NCBI GenBank assembly: GCA_005809115.1
Contig: SYLK01000299.1
Coordinates: 1 to 6,340, forward strand
DNA length: 6,340 bases
Direction of reading: 5' to 3'
Source of the DNA: Planctomyces sp.
GTDB taxonomy: Bacteria; Planctomycetota; Planctomycetia; Planctomycetales; Planctomycetaceae
In this document: piece by piece, positions 1-4,496 of the stretch
Layout of the letters: each line of letters starts with the position of its first letter
How positions within the stretch are numbered: position 1 is the first letter of the stretch
Translations under genes and position numbers: made by a program
The notes under the pieces: model-generated
Seen by the model: only the letters and a program-made list of their open reading frames with translations
The model's database searches: none
Told to the model about the DNA's origin: nothing

Positions 1-1
1 A

Positions 2-118
2 GCCCGCTACTGCCCCAAAAACCCCGACAAGAAACCCCTCGGCGATCCCAACGTCACAAAAATATCCACCGAACACCGCACAAAACTTCAACAACTCCAA
101 CGGAATTCCACCGCCTGA
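2..118 (+). CDS. 3' end of an unrecognised protein (partial)
   Basis: The reading frame is open from the left edge to a TGA at 116-118 and gives 38 residues, beginning ARYCPKNPDKKPLGDP and ending LQQLQRNSTA. The piece is hydrophilic, rich in Lys, Pro and Asn, and has no transmembrane stretch; the last 17 or so residues could form a charged helix. I do not recognise the family from so short a tail. It lies on the same strand as the propeller gene and 63 bp upstream of that gene's preferred start, with no obvious terminator between, so it may belong to the same transcription unit. It is reported as coding because the frame is open to a clean stop and the gene order is tight, but a chance open frame of this length cannot be excluded. 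Confidence 0.5.
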   Translation, partial: ARYCPKNPDKKPLGDPNVTKISTEHRTKLQQLQRNSTA

Positions 119-181
119 AAATGCTTCACAGCGTTGCCCGCCATGGGATACAACCACAGACTACCAGGGAAACCGGGAAGT

Positions 182-1843
182 ATGATTCCTCTTGAAACAG
201 AACATAGCAGTATGGCCGCCAGTTTCTTCCGTCGCGCCCCCCGCACCCGAGCCATGGCCCTTCGTCTCATGGCCCTCGCCTGCCTTGCGTTGATGGTGAA
301 AGTCGTTGCGGTAGCCGACGAACCGGTAGCGCTGAAAGTCGTATCTGAGCCCCCAGGCATGCAGCTGATTTGTGAAGGCCATCCCCAGATACGCAGCATG
401 TCCCCCGGCATGCGCGTGGTGCTGAACCGCCCGGTGGTGCTGGCCGAGCCCGTATTGGAGGGCGCCTGCGACGCGGATGCGACCGGGACGTCCATCTATG
501 GCTCCGTCATCCGCGATGCAGGTGTATTCCGAATGTGGTACCAGGCCTGGCCGCGGGACTGGAACGGCGAGGACGTTGTCACCGTGGGCTGCGTCGAAAG
601 CGATGATGGTCTCCACTGGCGACGGCCTGAATACGGCCTGGTCGAGTGCATGGGCAGCAAGGCGAACCCGCTGACCGACCTGCCGTTTCATTCGCCGTCG
701 GTCGTCATCGATCCGGATGCCAGCGCCGACCGGCGCTACCGGGCATTCGGCTACAGCGCACCGTCGAAGTTCAGGGACCGATTCCCTCAGACGGTGAACG
801 CGGCCGGCTATTACACGGCCCATTCCGCAGACGGCCTCCATTGGACACTCGATTCACTTGATCCGCTCTGGCCGAACGCGGATGTGATCACGAGCGCGTG
901 GGATCCCGTCTCGCGCTGCGCCCGCGTGGCGATGAAGACCAACCGCTTCATGGGAGGGCTGAGCCGTCGGGCGTTTTCCACGGCGACGTGGAGCGGTGGG
1001 GAGGCGAGCAAGCCGGTTCCAGCGCTGTTCCCGGACGACTACGACGACCTCACCGCGCGGGCTCGCGGGTTCAACAGCGCAGACTACTATGGCGTCGGTC
1101 TGATGCCGACCCAGGGGCCGACCATCGGCTTTCTCTGGAACTTCCGGCATCAACTGCCGCTGGGCCATCACCCGTCCGTGGGCTCCTACGGCAGCATCGG
1201 CAGCGTCAGCGTGTCGATCGTCTGCCAACTCGAGCGTAGCGGCGGTTGGCGGCACGTGTCGGGCAGGCCGGACTGGCTTTCTGCAGACGATGCACCCGAG
1301 TGGGCCCGCGGCGCAATCTACACGGCCGCCTCGCCGTTGAATGTCGGCGATGAGACCTGGCTCTATTTCACCGGAACGATCGACCGTCACGGCTGGTGCG
1401 GCGAAGGTGTGGACTACGCCGAGTGGTCCAGGGGGGTGCAGGCCCGCGGTGGATTCTCTAAGATCGGTTTGGCAAAGTGGGTAACAAACCGGATCATCGG
1501 GGTACAGGCGGATCTGGTCGAGCGGATCGCCCTCACTTCGCGGAAAAGCGGCGCGGACCGGCTGATGCTGAACGCGGTCACGCAGTCGGATGGAGGTATT
1601 CGCGTGCGCCTGATCGGAGAGGACGGCAAGCCGGTCGAAGGTTACGGATACGAGGATTGCGAGCCGATGTCGGGCGACATTCGCGAGGCACCGGTTCGCT
1701 GGCGCGGGAAGGACGTTCTGCCGGCTGCGCCGACTACGGCAGAGGTAGAAATCACACAGGGAACTCTCTACGCATTCGACTATCGACTGGGTCCCGGAAA
1801 CGTTTTCAACAACTCCCCTCAAACACGGATCGCTCCGCCATGA
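182..1843 (+). CDS. Secreted five-bladed beta-propeller, glycosyl-hydrolase-like protein
   Basis: This is a 553-residue protein from ATG 182. The start is uncertain: the frame is open from TTG 134, with ATGs at 143, 182, 212 and 254. I chose 182 because AGGGA (166-170) lies 11 bp upstream; 212 gives an equally good signal peptide. An Arg-rich n-region (residues 17-28) precedes a hydrophobic core (about 29-45) ending in a signal-peptidase-I-like AVA before DE, so export is likely. Residues about 60-440 look like the GH43/GH32-like propeller of planctomycete proteins: a VFRMWYQAW strand (115-123), the blade motif VESDDGLHW (138-146) repeated as AHSADGLHW (213-221), and SPSVVIDP (171-178). The C-terminal part (about 455-545) is a beta-sandwich with DGKPVEGYGYEDCEPMSGD and VRW, a module often following this propeller. 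The substrate is unknown, and I cannot assign catalytic acids with confidence. It overlaps the next gene by four bases, so the two are probably coexpressed. Confidence 0.85.
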   Translation: MIPLETEHSSMAASFFRRAPRTRAMALRLMALACLALMVKVVAVADEPVALKVVSEPPGMQLICEGHPQIRSMSPGMRVVLNRPVVLAEPVLEGACDADATGTSIYGSVIRDAGVFRMWYQAWPRDWNGEDVVTVGCVESDDGLHWRRPEYGLVECMGSKANPLTDLPFHSPSVVIDPDASADRRYRAFGYSAPSKFRDRFPQTVNAAGYYTAHSADGLHWTLDSLDPLWPNADVITSAWDPVSRCARVAMKTNRFMGGLSRRAFSTATWSGGEASKPVPALFPDDYDDLTARARGFNSADYYGVGLMPTQGPTIGFLWNFRHQLPLGHHPSVGSYGSIGSVSVSIVCQLERSGGWRHVSGRPDWLSADDAPEWARGAIYTAASPLNVGDETWLYFTGTIDRHGWCGEGVDYAEWSRGVQARGGFSKIGLAKWVTNRIIGVQADLVERIALTSRKSGADRLMLNAVTQSDGGIRVRLIGEDGKPVEGYGYEDCEPMSGDIREAPVRWRGKDVLPAAPTTAEVEITQGTLYAFDYRLGPGNVFNNSPQTRIAPP

Positions 1844-3027
1844 AACACACGCTCATACTTTTCACGATATTTCAGTTCGCATCGTTTTCCTCACTGCTCA
1901 CCGCCGACCCGCAGCCTGACGCGAAGGCCCCGGGGGATGCCGGCGCGGGCGCCAGCACAATCGTGACCGTCAGCAAGAGCACTCCGGAGCTGCCACGCAG
2001 GAGTGAGGGCGATGTTATCGAACTGACAGACGGAAGTCTGTTGCTGGTTTCGATGGAGTTCGGCGGCGATGGCAGCGACTTCGCCACCACCCGGTTCGTG
2101 TCCCATGAATCGACCGATGGTGGCCTCACCTGGGGTCAGCATCGAATCGTCACGGGAACGCAGAAGGGTGATTTGAATGTGTATTCGCCCAATCTGATTC
2201 GTGCGAAGGATGGAGGAATTCTGCTGCTGTTCATGCGACAGCATCGGCCGGGCTCGCTGACCAATCATGTGTGGAAGTCCACAGACGAGGGGCAGACGTT
2301 TTCGCCACTGGCGGAGTTCGTCCCGAAGCGGGACTTTGCATTGTGCAATGCCACGGTGAAGCGACTGGATTCGGGACGCCTGCTTCTGCCAGCCAATCCA
2401 CCCGCTCCCGGGAAACCGGCAGAAACCGGGCCGTATGCGGCGACCATGCTCTACAGCGACGACGATGGACTGACATGGCAGGTGTCCGAATCGCGTGTCG
2501 AGCTGCCCATGCGCGGGGCGATGGAGCCCCATGTCGAACAGACTGCTGACGGACGCTTGCTGATGGTAATGCGGAACCAGCTCGGGAAGTTGCATTTTTC
2601 CGAATCCACAGACGACGGTGCCACATGGAGCCCCGCCTTCGCCAGTTCCCTGACCGCGCCGGAATCGTGCCCCGAGCTCACTCGGATTCCTGGCACGAGC
2701 GACCTGCTGATGATCTGGAACAACTCCTACGATCCCAAATTCCGGTCGCATTTCGGCAAACGCAGTCCACTGACCGCAGCCGTGTCCAAAGATCACGGAA
2801 AGACATGGGAGCATGTGCGCGACATCGAGACCGACCCGACACGAGCGTTCTCGAACCCGGGCTGCCGCTTCACTCGCGACGGTCGCGCGATCGTCAATTA
2901 CTGGACCTGTGAGTATCTCCCGAATTGGGCGATGCAGGACGTGATCGACATCCGAGTCGCCGTTATCGACAAGTCGTGGTTTTACGGCGAACCCGCCAAC
3001 GCCGAAGCAAAGGATAAGAACCCCTGA
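1840..3027 (+). CDS. Secreted sialidase-family (exo-alpha-sialidase-like) protein
   Basis: This is a 395-residue protein. ATG 1840 is preferred because it overlaps the upstream TGA (ATGA) and begins a short signal peptide (residues 1-22, hydrophobic core LILFTIFQFASFSSLL, cut probably near TA/DP); the frame is open further upstream only as a shadow of the previous gene. No good Shine-Dalgarno is seen, which fits translational coupling. Five Asp-boxes mark a six-bladed sialidase propeller: STDGGLTW 91-98, STDEGQTF 147-154, SDDDGLTW 206-213, STDDGATW 256-263 and SKDHGKTW 316-323. Candidate active-site residues, by position relative to known sialidases, are Arg53 or Arg54, Glu229 in MEPH, Arg245 in VMRNQ, Arg308 in KRSPL and Tyr354 in VNYW. 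In this group the substrate is often not sialic acid, so a role in exported glycan cleavage is inferred. Its last codons and stop lie inside the left arm of the fold-back element, so the present C-terminus (KDKNP) may have been set by that insertion. Confidence 0.9.
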   Translation: MKHTLILFTIFQFASFSSLLTADPQPDAKAPGDAGAGASTIVTVSKSTPELPRRSEGDVIELTDGSLLLVSMEFGGDGSDFATTRFVSHESTDGGLTWGQHRIVTGTQKGDLNVYSPNLIRAKDGGILLLFMRQHRPGSLTNHVWKSTDEGQTFSPLAEFVPKRDFALCNATVKRLDSGRLLLPANPPAPGKPAETGPYAATMLYSDDDGLTWQVSESRVELPMRGAMEPHVEQTADGRLLMVMRNQLGKLHFSESTDDGATWSPAFASSLTAPESCPELTRIPGTSDLLMIWNNSYDPKFRSHFGKRSPLTAAVSKDHGKTWEHVRDIETDPTRAFSNPGCRFTRDGRAIVNYWTCEYLPNWAMQDVIDIRVAVIDKSWFYGEPANAEAKDKNP

Positions 3028-3274
3028 CAAAACCTGCGTGAGCCGCGACGTTTGGGGTGACGTATCAGGCAAGGAGCGAGGAGAAGGCGGGACATCCCGT
3101 CACCGACGAGCGACGCGGTCTGAGACATCACCACAAACGTCCCGCAGCGTTGCTTCGAAAGCGGCCGATCTGCGGCGTCATCGCTCCTCGACGACATGTG
3201 TCGCCTCGTCACTCTTCCTGGCATCTCGACCACTCGCGAAACAACGCGGCCACGCAGGTTTTGTCAGGGGTTCT
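3017..3274. repeat. MITE-like fold-back element with perfect terminal inverted repeats
   Basis: A 24-bp perfect inverted repeat bounds this stretch: 3017-3040, containing CCCCTGACAAAACCTGCGTG, and its exact reverse complement at 3251-3274. Pairing continues inward through GCCGCG (3042-3047 with 3245-3250) after a single extra A at 3041, and more weakly beyond that, so the whole unit can fold back. No coding frame inside looks real, so any mobility would need a transposase supplied elsewhere. No direct target-site duplication is visible in the flanks (GGATA on the left, CAGTCC on the right). The left arm contains the sialidase stop codon, and the right arm ends where a minus-strand frame from the transposase remnant stops. 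It could be a non-autonomous transposable element, a dispersed intergenic palindrome of the REP type, or a structured bidirectional terminator; the first two are favoured because of the perfect ends. Confidence 0.75.
3047..3141. repeat. Internal imperfect hairpin of the fold-back element
   Basis: Inside the element, the 22 bases at 3047-3068 (starting GACGTTTGGGGTGACG) match the reverse complement of 3120-3141 at 19 of 22 positions. The loop between them contains a small palindromic hairpin at 3087-3098, CGGGACATCCCG. The nested arrangement (outer ends, inner long stem, short apical stem) suggests the transcript or the single strand folds into a branched structure. No T-tract follows, so it is not a classic intrinsic terminator. 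Confidence 0.6.
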
Positions 3275-3369
3275 CAGTCCGCCAGCTTCGTCTGCTCGGG
3301 GTGGTCTCGGTAGTTGATCTCGCTCCTCCGATCGTCAAACAAAGACGCCTGACCGCTTTGAGTGCTCAG
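3274..3369 (-). other. Open tail joined to the transposase remnant, unrecognised
   Basis: On the minus strand the frame of the transposase remnant stays open past the point where IstA similarity ends (FDHTFF) and adds about 31 residues, ending INYRDHPEQTKLAD, before a TGA whose last base abuts the fold-back element. This tail does not look like the continuation of IstA. It may be a fragment of another gene brought next to the remnant by deletion, or noncoding DNA open by chance. No function is proposed. Confidence 0.3.
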
Positions 3370-3834
3370 GAAAAACGTGTGATCAAATCGCTGGCCGGCG
3401 ATCTTCACTCTGAGTTGATGGCACTCGCTGAATTCACTGGCCGCCAGTCGACCGGGGTGATGTTCCTGATCGAAGAAGATCGTCTTTCCGGGACCATGCA
3501 GACTCCACCGTTCGTTGACGCGGCGCTCAGAAAATCCGACGTGTCGAATCCGGAAACCGTCCCTCGTGAGCCTGCTGCAGCCACTCGAACAGCGTCTTCG
3601 CTTTGAGCCGTGGTGCGGCTTCGAATCGCCGTCGCACCGGATCCCACACGTCGGCGAACGGATCATGCCGCGTCCGCCAGGACCGTTCCGAAGTCCGCTG
3701 GGACGGTAGTCTCTCTGAGTCGCGGTATTTCCGTGTTGTCTTCTCAATCATTTCCCCGATCCAGGCTGAATCCCGAGCGTCCAGCCCAGCCCCAACAGTC
3801 GCCGAAGCTCCTTCACGCATCCATTCGTGAGCAT
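3370..3834 (-). pseudogene. Decayed, truncated IS21-type transposase (IstA-like)
   Basis: The remnant reads leftward on the minus strand in three pieces. The likely original start is ATG 3834-3832, preceded by AGAGAGG; that frame gives VKELRRLLGLGWTLGIQ and then stops at 3750-3748. A second frame, picked up near 3757, gives EKTTRKYRDSERLPSQ, then RTRHDPFADVW and LKAKTLFEWLQ, and stops at 3529-3527. A third frame, picked up near 3530, gives ERRVNERW, then QEHHPGRLAASEF and IAGQRFDHTFF. Together these follow, in order, the N-terminal helix-turn-helix and the lead-in to the DDE catalytic domain of IS21 IstA proteins, as I remember the family. Two frameshifts and loss of everything after about residue 150 (IstA is usually some 400-500 residues) mean it cannot encode an active enzyme. 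No istB ATPase gene or IS ends are seen. It marks an old insertion in this intergenic region. Confidence 0.75.
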
Positions 3835-3993
3835 CGTAACCTCTCTGATAGAAACGCGTTACAATGATCAAGCATTTCCCCGCACCGCGGGAACCCCAAT
3901 TGTCGCTGAGATCAAAATACTGCTCACATGTGCAGTACACGGGTCTGCTTTTCACCAACTCGCGAAATTTTTTCAGAATTGTCCGACCACGGA
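3835..3993. other. Intergenic stretch without a recognisable gene
   Basis: Nothing convincing is encoded here. There is a small hairpin, CCCGC-ACC-GCGGG, near 3878-3890, and an A/T-rich run (AAATTTTTT, 3965-3973) about 20 bp upstream of the -35 box of the repressor promoter, which could act as an UP element. Confidence 0.4.
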
Positions 3994-4022
3994 TTGACTC
4001 ACCTACATTCCATAGGTACTGT
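3994..4022 (+). promoter_or_regulatory. Probable sigma-70-type promoter of the blaI operon
   Basis: TTGACT (3994-3999) and TACTGT (4017-4022) are separated by 17 bp, giving one mismatch to the consensus -35 box and two to the -10 box. Transcription would begin near 4029 and leave a leader of about 50 bases before the repressor ATG at 4080. The -10 box lies within the dyad operator, which fits autorepression by the first gene of the operon. It is the only promoter-like pair I found in the intergenic region upstream of the repressor. Confidence 0.65.
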
Positions 4023-4031
4023 GCCTACATT
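4002..4031. promoter_or_regulatory. Putative BlaI-type operator (dyad plus direct repeats)
   Basis: TAGGTACTGTGCCTA at 4013-4027 is a 15-bp dyad centred on a T, with one mismatched pair. CCTACATT occurs twice, at 4002-4009 and 4024-4031, 22 bp apart (about two helical turns), and the first copy pairs with TAGG to make a second half-site dyad (CCTA-7-TAGG, 4002-4016). The TACA and TGT elements resemble those in known BlaI/MecI operators, but the exact consensus differs. The position over the -10 box and start site would block RNA polymerase. Assigning it to the adjacent repressor is an inference from position. Confidence 0.6.
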
Positions 4032-4079
4032 TTGTCAGTAAGTGATGCGTGATGCGGTGGTCTGGTCTGGAGCGACATT

Positions 4080-4496
4080 ATGGCCGAGAGTGATCCGAGT
4101 CCACTCACGAAGGCTCAGCGCGACATCATGGAGGTCGTGTGGGCGGCTGGTGAAGTGACGGTGACGGAAGTGCGTGACGCGCTGGCAAGAAAGCGTGAAC
4201 TTGCCCGCAATACCGTTCAGACGATGATGGTGCGACTTGACGAACGCGGATGGTTGCAGCATCGGGCACAGGGCCGCACGTTTGTTTATTCAGCGGCCCG
4301 ACCGAAAACCGTGTCGCTGGGGGCAAAGGTAAGCCAGATGGTCGATCGACTGTTCGCAGGGTCGCCCGAAAACCTTGTCAATGCGCTGATTGAATATCGT
4401 GGACTTTCAGCGGACGAATCCGAACGGATTCGCGAGATGATCGAACAGGCGGAAACGAAACAGGCATGTCCAAAAACACGAGGAGGCAAGCGATGA
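4080..4496 (+). CDS. blaI: BlaI/MecI/CopY-family transcriptional repressor
   Basis: This 138-residue protein has the usual length for the family (about 120-140). The ATG at 4080 has GGAG (4069-4072) 7 bp upstream. Residues 8-75 form the winged helix: LTKAQRDIMEVVW is the typical first helix, TVTEVRDAL the second, ARNTVQTMMVRLDERGWL (42-59) the recognition helix with its following turn, and RAQGRTFVYSA (62-72) the wing. Residues about 80-127 are the helical dimerisation domain (LFAGSPENLV, then LSADESERIREMIEQ). Family members bind dyad operators as dimers and are inactivated by a partner M56 membrane protease; the partner gene follows here with an ATGA overlap. In an alignment by eye to Staphylococcus aureus BlaI, the Asn101-Phe102 cleavage pair falls on Ala102-Leu103, so the exact cleavage site is not conserved. 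The C-terminal tail is Lys/Arg-rich. It probably represses its own operon; other targets are unknown. Confidence 0.92.
   Translation: MAESDPSPLTKAQRDIMEVVWAAGEVTVTEVRDALARKRELARNTVQTMMVRLDERGWLQHRAQGRTFVYSAARPKTVSLGAKVSQMVDRLFAGSPENLVNALIEYRGLSADESERIREMIEQAETKQACPKTRGGKR
4481..4486 (+). promoter_or_regulatory. Shine-Dalgarno site of the M56 peptidase gene
   Basis: AGGAGG lies inside the last codons of the repressor gene, 6 bp before ATG 4493. It fixes the start of the peptidase gene and implies efficient independent initiation in addition to coupling through the ATGA overlap. Confidence 0.8.

Noticed and set aside
854..1822. Minus-strand open frame of 322 codons opposite the propeller gene
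   Set aside because: It is antisense to a convincing propeller gene and has an Arg/Ala/Pro-rich composition without domain-like motifs.
1477..1839. Possible 121-codon N-terminal extension of the sialidase protein
   Set aside because: The extension is Arg/Gly-rich and overlaps the end of the propeller gene in another frame. ATG 1840 gives a proper signal peptide and an ATGA junction.
1891..3072. Minus-strand open frame of 393 codons opposite the sialidase gene
   Set aside because: It is fully antisense to a gene with five Asp-boxes and a signal peptide. Its translation is rich in Arg, Gly and Cys, with no recognisable domain, as expected of a GC-rich shadow frame.
3010..3282. Target-site duplication around the inverted-repeat element
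   Set aside because: The bases outside the two repeats (GGATA and CAGTCC) do not form a direct repeat, so no duplication can be claimed.
3038..3317. Two short plus-strand open frames within the fold-back element
   Set aside because: They overlap each other in different frames, cross the inverted repeats, and encode Arg/Ser-rich sequence without motifs; no good ribosome site was seen.
3878..3890. Small hairpin as an intrinsic terminator
   Set aside because: The stem is only five pairs and no T-tract follows on either strand.
3527..3958. Intact 143-codon minus-strand gene
   Set aside because: Only its last 70 or so codons resemble IstA, and the similarity continues in other frames on both sides, so it is a segment of a pseudogene, not a gene.
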